Source: Toxotes chatareus (Eukaryota > Chordata > Actinopteri > Toxotidae). Taken from it: a stretch of 64,000 bases of DNA. The position numbers and the translations under genes were made by a program. A model generated the notes under the pieces. It made no database searches. It was not told where the DNA came from and saw nothing but the letters and a program-made list of their open reading frames with translations. Positions 47,499 to 59,789 of the stretch are shown in pieces. The DNA is taken from positions 9,555,241-9,619,240 of the forward strand of contig CM028894.1 of the NCBI GenBank assembly GCA_016801885.1, given 5' to 3'. Within the stretch, counting starts at the first letter, position 1; the number at the start of each line of letters is the position of its first letter.

Positions 47499-49369
47499 CA
47501 ATGGACACATGGATACTACTTCAAATCATTCCCAGAACGGGTAAGATTTTCCTCCACAACAGGAAAGATGACAGCAATGAAGGATATTTCCCACAAAGCT
47601 TGCTAACCAGTTTGATGCTAATTTGTTAGATATCCAATTAACTTCCAACCAGCATCATCAACATCAACCACAACTTTTAGGAGTAAAGTGAAACTTTAGA
47701 AGAAGAACAAAGGACCCCTCAGGGAGCACTGGTTACCTCACACCCTGTAACTGTACAGAATAACAGCAACAACACGTAAAGTAAATCTTTCTATAAAGAC
47801 CTGAACAACAACATTTAACTTCACTGACAGCTGCACATTGATTCTGTTACTTATGTTGCAGTAAGTGTGAAAGAGAAAGCATAAGTGGCTTACTTACTGG
47901 AAGAGTGTTCACTTTTTTCAGTCAGTGTGTGTCAGCACAGGGCCTTCGCCAGGGCTTCTGTGGCATACATCCATGGGTTTTTACAGAATGAGTAAAAGCA
48001 AAGTCCACGTGTATCACAAAATGACTGACTCTTCATCATTTTTTAAATAGGTCTTCCTCTTCTTCTTTAAGGCCTTAATTTATAACAAATATTTGACTTT
48101 TCCTAGCAGCAAAAGCACAGGTGGAACTGGACATCAAACCAGACTAGTGAGTCAGTAAGGAACTGGGAACACCTACAGGAGATGCAGCCTTCGTTAATGT
48201 AATCAGCTGCACCTGTGTTTTCCCTGCTGCTTTGACATGTCAAAATGTCTGCTGTTAACCACTGAAAAGAAATTTCAAAATAAAATCAATGCAGAATGTT
48301 GAACAAATTACAAAGTACAGTAACAAAAAGTGAGGACAATTTTTTATAAAGTACATTTGACGTACAGACTGTGCTTTTATTCCTACTAATGTTGAAGGTC
48401 ATGTACCACAATATGTTGGTACATAGTGCACAGTCTTCCAGTAAGTAAGTTAGAGTTGCTTAGATGTGTTTCCCATTTGTTGTTCTTGTCACTTGAGTGT
48501 GGAGTTCACTGGGGGAGTGGTGACAGTTTTTCTGCGCTCTAATGTGAAAAGCTCCAGCAGAGTTGTTTATGAAGCGTGGAAAAAAAGCATATTTAAATCC
48601 TGCTCAGCCCTCTCTCAGTAACTACAAAATTGTAGGGTAATGTACACACAAATGTTCTAGGGTCTAACAGCTCACTGTGATTACACGTCTTAAAATTTAT
48701 GTCTATTTACACATGTAACCCTCCCACAATGTCCAAAACCATCAAGTCATTACTGTGGGTAACACTGTGCAATTTGTCAGCCCGACTGGGTATAAGTTCA
48801 GAACTCTACTTGTGGGCAACAATATTGTGTTGGTACGTACAATTAATGCCTCAACTGAGACATTCATCTGGACTTTGAGACTGAGAGTCGCATATGGGTA
48901 CATAAGCATTATACCTTGGAGATGGAAAAGTACATAGTTGAGTGTAAACCAGTGATCAACTAAAAGCTTGGCGGGATTACGCTGTGGCTTCCATGACTGT
49001 TTTATGACATGAACTCCCCATTTTAAAGAGGAGTTTCTGTACTTCATGGCACGGTATGGTCCCACAGTGGAAGAGGAGCATTGGACTTTGCTTGATGTCG
49101 TTTAAATCTTCAAAGCACGCTTTGATCATACAGTTTTAACAGGAAAAGTTTAATGTTGCACACTAAAAACAAGCAAAAATAGAGGGGTATATATATATAC
49201 ACACTCTAAAGGGGAGACTGGCAGGATTTCTGGAACAAAGTTTGGTGAAATTATACAAGAATCTCTGTCTCAGGTACAGTCAGAGAGGGAAAGAGAGTGG
49301 ATGTTTGCTTTCACCTGTCACATCCAGCCATTTCCTAATTTCCAGACTATCATGAACAAGGCTTGGGCT

Positions 49370-49760
49370 TAGAAACAAAGGGCCCGCTAACAAAGCTTCC
49401 CATGGAGAATTGACTGCAGCCTTGGTTGCTATTTACATACAGATGCACTGGCAGGAATTTGCATAATGTTTTTTGTAGCTGGGTGCTCAGGGGAGCAGCA
49501 TTGTAACATATTGGTGCCTAATGAACTCTGAAAAAAATTGATTTTCCACAGAGTAAATTAAGAAATGCATTATAGCTGTTAAAGCAATCTTGGGGGAAAT
49601 CGGAGCCTTCCTCTGCTAAACTACGCTTGATAAGTAATAAATTACATGTTACACTTATTTGCTTTAATTCATGCTAATTTTGCCCAATTAATGTATCACT
49701 GTAGTTCTGAGGGCAGCCACTGGAGATTTAATTATTTATTGGTGTGTGTATGTGTATGTG
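49370..49760. promoter_or_regulatory. Candidate AT-rich developmental enhancer
   Basis: About 390 bases free of simple repeats. They are dense in homeodomain and POU-like cores: GAATTTGCATAATG, GTGCCTAATGAAC, GAAATGCATTATAGC, TTTAATTCATGCTAATTTTG, GCCCAATTAATGTATC and GAGATTTAATTATTTATTGG. This is the most motif-dense stretch I noticed in the desert. No ORF. Conservation is expected but untested. Confidence 0.35.
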
Positions 49761-51079
49761 CTTGTGTTGTATTGTTGGCATATGATGTGTGTGTGACTAT
49801 AGTGAAGGATTGTTTGTAGATATTACTGTGCTACATGCAATTGTATTTGCATCTGCAGGCTTCTGCTATAATTGTAACTGTTTGTATGTGTGCGCAAGTG
49901 TGTGTGAATGTCTATCAGCAAGAAAGTTAAATCCCCAGTCTGCCGGGACTTCCTGACAGAGGCCTGATTGTCTGTGGCAGCAGACTCTCAAGGCTCTCTC
50001 TCTTTCTGCCACTCACACACACAAATGTACACACACTTGGACTTGTTTTGGCCGCCTTCCTCCCCTTTCCTTCCTTCCCCTCCCCTCCCTTTCTAGCTAG
50101 CAGGGTGACTCATTGTTTACAGGCCTTTCACTCTGCTGTCCTATCACCCTGCTCTGACGCTACTTTTCCATTTAATCACTGCCCCTGCATGTGGTGACAT
50201 GACACCAGGCCTGGCCTCCTCCTGGTTTCCTCCGTGAGCAGTCTCCTGGGCTGAGGGTTTTTGTCCAGATGATAATCTGACTTCAGCTGGCTGCAGCTTT
50301 TCACTGCTTATCTCTGCAGTTTATGTTTTATCCAGGTGCTGTTTGTATGAGTGGCTTCTAATACACATGCATGGGAGCAGGTAGGGGATTCGGGGTGTTG
50401 TTCAGAAGCATTTTGACATTTCCTTTGCCATGGATTACACCTGTGACCATCCAGTAAAGGGACTTACTTGCACGATGGAGCATAACTGATAAGCACAATA
50501 AAAATCGGAATTGCAGGTATGGAAAAACAGCAGAAAAATGTATGACAATGACACTTTGCCCTTACTTTAATATCAATTGCCAAATGATTTCAGTAAAAAC
50601 ACACATATGTATATGCACACACCTTATTGGAAGAGTGAATGGAATCTCGAGCTGCTGCTCTCTGTTCCTTTGCGAGCATTTGGCGAAGCTGTTGGAAAAA
50701 TTTACTGTTGAATTAGCCTTTTGTTTCAGCAGGCTATAGCAGAGAATAGGCCTCTGCTTCCCTCCTCATAATCTGCCACTGACTTTTCTCCCACAGCAGT
50801 TTTGCATGGAAGTGCTAACATAAAGCAAGTTCAAACAGAGAACTTAATACAACTATGTGCAATCACATACTATATGCAAATTTAGTAGCATACCTGTAAA
50901 AAAAAACAAAATGCTTCAACAAGAATGACATGATGGCCTAGTTAGCTATCAGCCTGCTGTCAAACCTAATAGGAATTAGAAGGAGTTAACGCTACTTTGT
51001 TTCTCTCCCCTTCAAGTGCTCCCTCTACCCCTGCACTCACTTCTGAGGCATCCACTAAGTATCCAGCCTCATCACGCCA

Positions 51080-51500
51080 ATATTAAAAAGCTTAGCTGGC
51101 GATGGTTTTTCAAGTAAATTAGAGAAAACAAAATCTCTCAGATTAGTCAATTAAGTGGCACATTAGCCCGAGACTTAATTAAAAGATAGCGGGGCATACA
51201 GTCTTTAAGGATATAGAGAGGCGACGGGAGTGTTTAAACAGCAGATTGAACAAATGGCACTTATTAAAAACTTGACTGTGAGTCACTTGACACCTTACAT
51301 ATCCCCTGCACCTTGAGCTACATAAACAGAATGTCAGCTCCCTGGGTTCCTGCTATGCAAATCTCAGGGATGAGGCAAAGAGAGGAAGTGCACTCGTCAT
51401 ACAACATCCCTGCCTGGAACGTCAAGATGCCCTCCTACAATCAGCAGCTTAGCAACCAAAGCAACCAGAGCGGAAACATAACGTTTACTATCTGACACTT
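51080..51500. promoter_or_regulatory. Candidate regulatory block with octamer and RFX-like sites
   Basis: It contains AGATTAGTCAATTAAGTGGC, GAGACTTAATTAAAAG, an octamer ATGCAAAT at 51355-51362, and TTAGCAACCAAAGCAACCAG (51447-51466), whose AGCAACC units resemble RFX half sites. A 60-codon plus frame (51313-51495) has no recognised domain. Read as non-coding. Confidence 0.27.
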
Positions 51501-54500
51501 TTCTCCAACTGCACCACTCACTTCTGAATAGTGATTATCAATGTTTCTGAAAGGCGGAAGGGGAATCAAACTTGCCGAAAAATACATTTAAGTCAAGGTT
51601 TAGATGCAACTTCTACTTTAACATACGAAGTGTGTCAGTAGGTTTAGCTCCGAAGAAAATTTGGTCTCACGAACACAAACCCCTTCTGAGATAATATGTG
51701 TGTTAGTGTGCATGCTACGTGTCAACCTCTCTTTGAAAGGCATCCTTAATTAAACCTTTTGTTCTTCCAAAATGGCAAAAAAGCAGAGCCAGGCGAGCAA
51801 AAGGCAGTTATTGTGTCAGAGTGCTGAGACTGAAGAGCAAGGTACACTAAAACATCACAGTTCACTGCTCGTGTTGCCATCTCAGCGTCACTTTCTATCC
51901 AGAACAATGCGACAGCTGACAGCTCGCACCCAAGAATTATCACGCTAAACTGAATTATTCCTGCCACGTGTTAATTTATTAACAACCTGTGCATGCTCTA
52001 ATGTAGCCTGCATTTGCATATACATTTTTAACCTGCGAGCTCAATCGTCTTGAATATTCTTTTGGGGGCTGCGAATATTTCAAACTGCCTTTTGTTGCGC
52101 CACGTTTGAATTTTGAAGAATGGGGTGGGGGAAAAAAAAGGAAGAAAGACACATAAATCTCACACATGTCCGCAGGGCACATATTCTTTAAGGGCAGATA
52201 TCTGCACTTCATCACCTTGCAACATATGAGATGTGGCATCTCCGATCTGAAGCCTCCTCCTCCTCCTCACTTGTTCTGTGCCTTGCTTGCTCTCTCACTC
52301 TCTCTCCATCTCAAAGAGGCACCTATGACTGCTTTCAGATGGCTTCAAATGCTAGGAGCTGCCTTGTTTAGATGGCTCCCAAGGACTTTTCTGTTTAAGA
52401 AGAGCAAACATACAGTATTAATAAGCGCCAATGAACTATTCATATTTGGCTTCAATACAATAGATGGAATATGTAACTGTGAATACTCCCAGATACTGTA
52501 TGTCTTATGAACACTCTTTAATTCATAAACCAATACTGGTTTAAATGTTTTTGTTTTTAAAATTATAATATATTAAGTGCACAATAAAAAAGAATTATCT
52601 ACAAAGAAGAAAGATTAGATTTTCATTTTAACAACAGCCATGTTCTACCTAACACTGTCAATTATCACCTGGCAGACAATGAAAGTTAAAAAAAAAAAAA
52701 AAAAGGGTATCTAGGAAAAAAAAAGTATAATTCACACCGACAGCTTCCACCTTAAGAACCATGTTTTGCTTGCACCAGATGCACCATTAAATGTGCTAAA
52801 CTTGGGAAATTTGCCACCATTTCTGCTGGCACCATTGTACGATAGAAATGAATGGAAATTTGTTTTTAGTCGCTTAACTTTATAATGGATGTCTCAGTAT
52901 TCCTGGATAAAGCACACACTGCACTGTAAACAATTTTAAATATATAAATATATATATGAAACCACTCAAGGTGAGTCACAAAATATGTTTTATTATTTTG
53001 TTTGATTTGCCACACCTTTAAGAAAAAGCTGAAAATAAAACTATAACACCATCTGTATGTGGTGATGGCATGTATGACACAGTGCTGCAGTTACCCTGAC
53101 GATGAACCCTTCACACACATGTTAATTAAACTTCTTGGAGTTCTCTTCTGGATGAGGACGTGAGCAGGTGTTGCCGATGCACACCTGTAAACTTTCCCCA
53201 CATATCAAATTCCCTGCGGCTTGTGTACTAAACACCCTGCCAATGCCTAGTTACCATTTCTCTGAATCTGCGCTGCACACTACACATCAACACAAAGAAA
53301 CTGTCACCACGGCTGTTTGTTGTTGAACGGTGTGCAAACAAAGATGCAACAGGAGATGTGTTTATTTGTAGCAGATGACACAATTAAAGACGACTGACAG
53401 GCAAATAAACACAATGAGGCAAAGCATATGGGTGTATGGGGGGTTCCCTCTGCTGTATTGTTGTTTGTGGTGGAGCTTGTGAGACAACCCGTAACAGCGA
53501 GTCACAGTTAAGAGATGCGTTGTGTAGCAGGAAAACAATTTAACAGATCTGACAAACAATTAATACTGTTTATTTATTTGTAAAAGAAAAAGGAGAAACA
53601 ACAGCTTTGAGTTTGCTCGGGTAGAAAATGGAAGAAACATTCACGTGAACACGTTTCTTTGATCTTGTGTTTTTGCCAGTTGTTACAAAGCATGTTAGAG
53701 CCAGCATATTTGTGTGTATGTGTGTGTGCAGCTTTGCCTGTCAGTCATGTTAACTCAATGTGAAGAGGCTGCTCCAAGCGGAAAGTTGAGTCCTATATAT
53801 TTGCCACAATGGCTGGTGTTATTAAGACCTTGATCCGTGTTTTCTTTCTGCATGGAGGGAGGTAAGCTACTAGATGCTCTTTCTCTCTCTCTTTGCTGCA
53901 TGTCTGGGCGGGGTGGCTCGGTTGAGTCGGGCAAAGAGGAGACATACACACACAAACACACATCTCGGCTCTGTAAACATCCCTTAGCCAAACCACCTTC
54001 AGGGAAATTTTCTGTTTGTGCTCATGTTTATGCTCAATTTAAAGCATTTTGGTGGAAGCTGTGAAAAAGGAATACGATTTGATGCACGGAAAGGTCGCAG
54101 TTGATCTCAAAGGAACATAAACAGCCAAATTTATGAAAAGGAGACTATTGTGCGACAGAGCAGCCAACCTTCTCCGCCATTTTGAGTTTGTCTCATGAAC
54201 TGTTTTACTTGGCAGAAACTAGAAAATCCAAGGAGACTGCAGAAGAAGGCTGTTTATTGAAACCATGAATGCAAAAGATGTCTTTATTTCAAAAGAAAAT
54301 ATTTCAGTGTGTTTCTAAGTAACACATTTGAGTGTTTTGAACATCTGCAAAAGACTAATCGGGCAACCAATTTTATCATAAACATATCCTGCTCTGTACG
54401 TGGTTGTAAATGCTGAGATCAACTTTAACAAAACAAGCGTAGCTGCCAAACAACCTGCCAATCGCCCACGAGATCCAGATGACTGGAGGCCAGTGGAGCC

Positions 54501-55053
54501 CCCATTCATTTAAGTGATGTTAAGAACAAACAATCAAAAGTGCTGCTTGGGAGACCGCAACACGTCCACATCAGCAAATGACATGTAACAATGGTGACAT
54601 CTCATTTATAGCTCAAGGAGCCGTGTACAAGCAAATAAACAGGCATCCCTAGTCCGCACGTCCCTCTCAATTTGCCTCTCCCACGGTCCACTGCCTTTCA
54701 GACGGAGGGGTGGAAGGAAAATAGAAAAGTTGAAAGTGTTCAACTTTAAGCTGATGTCTTATTTACAGGTCCGAGACCACTGCTTCTGTTGCTCTGTTTG
54801 AAGACCTGCGCAGGCATCCGTGAAACACAAACCTCCCAGAACACGAGCACAAAAACACAGCACAGAAACCGAGGCCTCAACAAAAATATTCCACTTGCGC
54901 AAACAGTTTGAGACGCCAGAGCATCTGAACTGGGGGGATGTGAGGAAAGGAGGGGATGTTTTCTGCTATGTCAAGGAAGAAAGGAAATGATTTGAAAACA
55001 CCTCTGTGTCTCTTCTCTCCTTTCATTCCTTTTTGATTCTTTCGTTCTCTCAG
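51501..55053. other. Intergenic, no gene seen
   Basis: AT-rich, especially 52530-53040 (TATATAAATATATATATG at about 52939). CTC triplets lie near 52256-52267. No recognisable mobile element or exon. Confidence 0.65.
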
Positions 55054-55205
55054 GCAGATGTTGTCGGCGCCGTCTTCACGGGGGCACGGTGCATGGCAGA
55101 AACTTTGAACCTCATTGTGCCCCATCCAGGGCTTTTCAAGCTCCAGCCTCGTGATCTCGCTAACTGCTACATGTTATCTTTGCATCACCGTGGCGACGCC
55201 TCCAG
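55054..55205 (+). other. Exon-like island with strong acceptor and donor
   Basis: The acceptor TTCTTTCGTTCTCTCAG ends at 55053 and a second CAG ends at 55057 (a closely spaced pair). The donor TCCAG|GTAACA is at 55206. Between them a frame stays open for about 50 codons (starts ADVVGAVFTGARCMAETLNL), and reaches a stop only inside the would-be intron. No known domain is recognised. The right part carries GTCGCCACGGTGATGC on the minus strand (55197-55182), similar to an RFX X-box. It could be a non-coding RNA exon, an enhancer or chance. Confidence 0.3.
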
Positions 55206-55422
55206 GTAACAAGGAGATTAGAAGCAGTGAGAGGCCCATGTACCACAGCAAAGCTTTAGCAAAAGGGGGTCTTTAAATATTTAAGTTAAGAGTACGATCA
55301 CACATTGTTACTCTTAGAGGAGAGGAGAACAAAGGACACAAATCTTTCACTTGGAAATCATTTACATTTCATTGCTGAGATTCTGTTCTGAGACTGATGT
55401 AATTTCTGAGAGTTGAGTTTGA

Positions 55423-55440
55423 TTTTTTTTTTTTTTTTTT
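55423..55440. repeat. Homopolymer T run (18)
   Basis: T18 after TTTGA. Confidence 0.9.
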
Positions 55441-55599
55441 GGTATAAAAAGTACACAAATTTTAACAGACGTGCCACACTTCCTGCTGAGTGAAAATAAA
55501 CACAAAACTCATGTGTTGTCAGTATTCTGTCACTGCTAATGCAATTTTTATGCACTTCTCATGCTGGCAACCACATTAATAATTTTGTGCGAGAGAAAT

Positions 55600-55770
55600 A
55601 AACAAATAACACGTGGTGCATGGAGGCCTGCTTCTTCGGCCTCTTGTCAAAGTCAATTAGAGTCCTCAGGTAATGACCCTATTTGCATTGTAAACCAGGC
55701 CCTTGTGTGAGAGGGCTAATGGGGCCACTACCTGAGGAGATTAATTGAAAGTGACATTACTTGAACTCTC
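55600..55770. promoter_or_regulatory. Candidate regulatory block
   Basis: Complex sequence with AAAGTCAATTAGAGTCC, CTATTTGCATTGTAAACC, GGGCTAATGGGGCC and GAGATTAATTGAAAGTGACA (CAATTA, TTTGCAT, TAAT and TTAATT cores). No ORF, no simple repeats. It lies 4 kb downstream of the mdfic stop. Inference only. Confidence 0.25.
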
Positions 55771-57642
55771 CTCTGTTTTTTTTTTTTCTTGCACAGCCCT
55801 CTGAAAGATCGTCTCATCTTATTTTAATGTCATGCCACAAGTCTAAACAGCGAGGTCAAGTCTTTTCAAACTTTGCCAAAAGTGAGAAGGAGGAAAAAAA
55901 ATTACACAGAGTGAACAGAGCAGGTGCACACACCCATGATGTTAGAGGTGCATCATTTTAAGTTCACAAATACAAATGCAGAAGAATGTATTACAAAGGA
56001 CTGAACAATTGAAGCCCTCGTGATTTTTGTACGTCAGTATTAAGCAATTTCGCTACACACTTCTGTGATATCGTGTTTGCAGTCCATTATGACACATGCC
56101 ATAATCCAACAATGCCTATCATTTTCTGATGTGCTCAGAATGCAAAATTGCACACAGATGCTGACAGTTACTGTATCTGTCTGATTATCTTTAATGAGTC
56201 ACAACACAATATTAGAAATATATCAAAATGAATCACGTCAATGCTAACAGCCAGTTAATGATGGCTATTATGGATCTTATGGACTGACAGAGGACTGGGG
56301 GGGGGTAGAACAGGCAGTCACATTTTCTGCCATTTGACAAAAAGAAGTATTGATGTTCCATCTGAAAAAAAAACAGATGGTGAATAAAGAGAAGTGTCAC
56401 ACATTACTGCCACCCTCTCTTGTCCTGTCTAATTAGTCATATTTTCTGTAATTATAATATGGTTATAATCTTATCAGTATACAACTCTCAGGTCTACCTC
56501 CGATATGAAAATGAAGCAAACAAAACACCATTAATGCTCCCATCTGCTTTTTCTCTCATATAAAATGACAGCAAAAGCAGTAATTTGTTCTCGTGGCCAA
56601 GGGCAGGAGACTTTCATTTTCTGAGTGAAAGAGTTGTATTCCACACAATTGAGCGGGAAGAAGGGATGGATGGATGAATGAATACACGGCTAGTCAGAGG
56701 AGGTGGCCACCGCCACACTCTAATTTATTTAATATTGTAAAAGAAGTGACCTTGAGATCAGAGAAGTGCCGAATTTATCCCCAGACGGCAAACAGAAACA
56801 ATGGAGCCGTCCTAATTGTGACATTACAATCCAGCACACAGTGAGCGATCAGAGGGGGATTGATTAGAGGAGTGGAAAGGTGGACGACTTTGTGAAAAGG
56901 TCATTGCACACTCTACCTGGAGTTTTTAATATTTTCAACCCTCCACCTTCTTTGTGAACATGGAATAAAGTGAAAGAAAGAAATAAAAGTACAACTCCTG
57001 TGTGATTACAGACTTTCTGGACAGTGATATTTTCCCCAACGCATTAGTGAAATAAGATGGTAATTTCCTGGGGCCAGGGTGTATCCAGGCAGAAAATGAT
57101 AAAAGGAAATAAAGATAGAATGGATGGGGGGGTCTCTTCCTCTGTGCTCCACCAGCAGGGGGGCTGACGTGGAGGTTAATTGAGGGGTTAACAGGGGGTG
57201 GTGTCGGCTGAAGGTCAGACTGCTGTTCCTGGCAGCAGGAGGTCCCTGCTCCCTGATGACCTCACTGAGTGTTGTTGGCCATGTTTTCATGTTAGTGCTA
57301 ATGCTGCACTCTGAGCACCCTCTCTAATAGAGAAAGGACCAGAGGAGAATGGCAGCGCGACACAGAGCTGCAAAAGAGGTGAGAGGTTACAGATGTGGCC
57401 GTCATGAAACTTCTACAAGAGAAAAAACAAGAAAGTACAACCTGGCGTTCAGAACACACAGGTCTCCCCATGGAAACATGCCAGTGCAGCTTTATGATAT
57501 GATAATTCAAGACTGCTATGTCTGCAACCAGCTGCTGTGATAATAATGTATGTTGGGCAATGTCACCCAGGACTGGAAATTCAGTTTACTATCATAACTG
57601 CCAAAGAAAAGCTAAATAGTTTGTGAAACTAGAACCTGCAAA
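55771..57642. other. Intergenic downstream of mdfic, no gene seen
   Basis: About 56600-56860 is complex, with TCTAATTTATTTAATATTG, GAATTTATCCCCAG and GGGGATTGATTAGAGG, and may be regulatory. A G run of nine lies near 56298. No coding sequence. Confidence 0.6.
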
Positions 57643-57690
57643 ACAATTAAACAATTATCAAAATAGTTACTGATGAATTTTGTGTCAGTT
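57643..57690. repeat. Short fragment of the 'GATTAATCG' fish repeat
   Basis: ACAATTATCAAAATAGTTAC followed by TGATGAATTTTGTGTCAGTT matches the terminal part of the same family as 13870-14055 (usual form TTATCAAAATAGTTGCTGAT). It lies just beyond the predicted mdfic cleavage site. Confidence 0.5.
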
Positions 57691-57926
57691 GTTTGTGTCT
57701 ATCTGATTACGGTAACACAGCTGTTTTAAACTTGGCAGTCAGTGGACTGAGCATGCATACAAGAATTAGTATCAGTGGAAAAACAAAAACCTGTGACACT
57801 ATGTGGCATACAAACGTCCAGAGTCACCACCTACAAAATTTAAATTATATGAGTAAATTAATGTCAGAAGGTAGAAACATACGAGCACTGCAAAACAATC
57901 AATCTTTCATTCATTTTTAGTAATGT

Positions 57927-57932
57927 TTTATT
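57927..57932 (-). terminator. Candidate poly(A) signal AATAAA for mdfic
   Basis: TTTATT on the plus strand reads AATAAA on the minus strand. It is the first exact AATAAA found downstream of the mdfic stop, and a GT/T-rich stretch follows at about 57905-57860 on the minus strand, as expected after a cleavage site. A weaker ATTAAA lies at 58653-58658. Not verified by transcript ends. Confidence 0.35.
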
Positions 57933-59332
57933 TTTTAAAAACTGTTCTCTTTGAGATTGAAGATAAGGTACAAAACTAATAAAATGACTTGTGAATTCCA
58001 AGTTAAGAAATTATGCATCAAGATGAAAATGAGAAGGATCAAGTGTAAGGCACGGAATAAAAACAAAAAAAAAAACATAACAGTATAGTATAGGAGGACA
58101 ACTACTGTAGCTACATGTATACATGTTGTCTTTTTGATAAATTCTTCACATTATCTATATAGTGTTGTCTTGACACTCTTTAGGCCATAAGAAACTTATG
58201 GCTTGAGTTGGTCATAAACATGAAAATGAGGTTTACTATCTGCACATTCTCTGCTGCAGAGGTGCCCATCCAACCTCCTTATACGCAACAACAGTGCCCC
58301 ATTAAGATGAGCTGTACATGACAGCACATTATCTTTGTTGGCATTACGAAGGGACATTTTTTGTTACCATTTATCAAGCAGTGCTAATGAGGGCCAGCAT
58401 TAAGTTTCATCACTTAAACAACATCAAAGTGCATCTCCAAGACAAGAAAATGACTCCACTGGTGATTCACCACAACCTCATCTCGAAACACACAGAATTA
58501 AGGAACAGGGGGGAAAAAAAGGAGAAGAAAACTGCCTTTACCCTGCATTAGTTTACCATTTCAACATGACAGTTCATGATTCCTTTTTTGTACTGTGAGT
58601 CACTGGGCTTGATACCCAAAAGCCGCTTATATAGCAACCAGGGTCACCATTTTTTAATTCCTTATCACACCCCTCATGAACAGAGTGCAGTTCAACAAGT
58701 CATACTTATACAGTATGTATGTAAAATAGCATCACAGCAAACACTTGTACCATATGCAGCTGACAAAGCCTAATCATTAATGTCTAACATTAGAGGAGGG
58801 CTTTCAAAGAAATTACGACATAAGCTGTAGACATTGTTTATCTTAACACTGCAGAAAACTGTGCAGTGAACCGGTCACAACCTTTTGTATTACAATGTAA
58901 CTGCGCTGTATTTCCAGTAGACCCAAGACTACAAGTACTGCCAAATCAGGAGGTACGAGATGAGATTCTTAAGCATAAAAATGTTTTCATAGACATTCCA
59001 GTACTTTGTAAGATTTAGCGATCAGCTATTTTGTGCAGTTTAACACTAATATGTCATTTCAGTTTTTTTTTTTTAAAATGCTTGAAATAGAAAAGTATAA
59101 GCATTTTGTCCCAAAAACATTCTTTAGCCTTAGTGTCAGAGAGTAGCTGATGATAAAATGTCCTGATTCACCTTTGATATTTCACCAGTTTCAACTGTTC
59201 TACAGTGCTACAGTAGACGATGTGTAAAAGAAAGTTTGCGTTACAGTATGCAACTAAGAATGTGTGAACTGTCACATAAACCTTTTACAGTGTTGTACAG
59301 TATTAAGACTGCAACCTCAGTTTCTGAGCATC

Positions 59333-59352
59333 AAAAAAAAAAAAAAAAAAAA
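59333..59352. repeat. Homopolymer A run (20) in predicted mdfic 3' UTR
   Basis: A20 on the plus strand, so U20 in the predicted mdfic transcript. Confidence 0.9.
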
Positions 59353-59762
59353 CAGAAGTATTGAAAATGAAAACAGAGTAAATGTTATCATTTTGTTTAG
59401 TGTACGCAACATGTCCGTCACCAAAATGACCCAAAAAAAGGCAAGATAAGATACAATTAGACAGCATTCCTGATGTAACAATAAAATCTTCAAAGGCAGT
59501 ATGTAATAATACTTATTTTTCCACAAAGGATAGAATACTTAACAGAAACAACTTACTATAAACTAAATATTTAACTGACATGTTCATATATCTGGAGTTA
59601 CTTCTAGCCCCTGCTGAGCTGGTTTTGATGGAGAAGCCCAGTGTCAAAATACATCTGTCAAAGCATGCTTTACTCAACCACACCATACTGTTCCACACAC
59701 TCACACAACAGTCATCATACATCACAGAAAAAAGGACATCCACAAACACATACGCTGACCAT

Positions 59763-59789
59763 CACACACACACTCACACACACACACAT
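59763..59789. repeat. (CA) microsatellite in predicted mdfic 3' UTR
   Basis: CA repeat with one CT interruption, 138 bases downstream of the mdfic stop; GU-rich in the predicted transcript. Confidence 0.85.

Larger units (their letters stand above)
42269..49369. other. Intergenic, no gene seen
   Basis: The GT repeat, the octamer block and A runs are listed separately. TGTA repeats lie at 46561-46575. AATTCCCTGCGGGATTAAAA at 46829 followed by A-rich sequence resembles a LINE or SINE 3' tail without a body. A 107-codon minus frame at 48742-49065 has no recognisable domain. Confidence 0.65.

Noticed and set aside
48742..49065. 107-codon minus-strand frame
   Set aside because: Complex composition made me look twice, but no motif, no promoter and no splice context support it as a gene.
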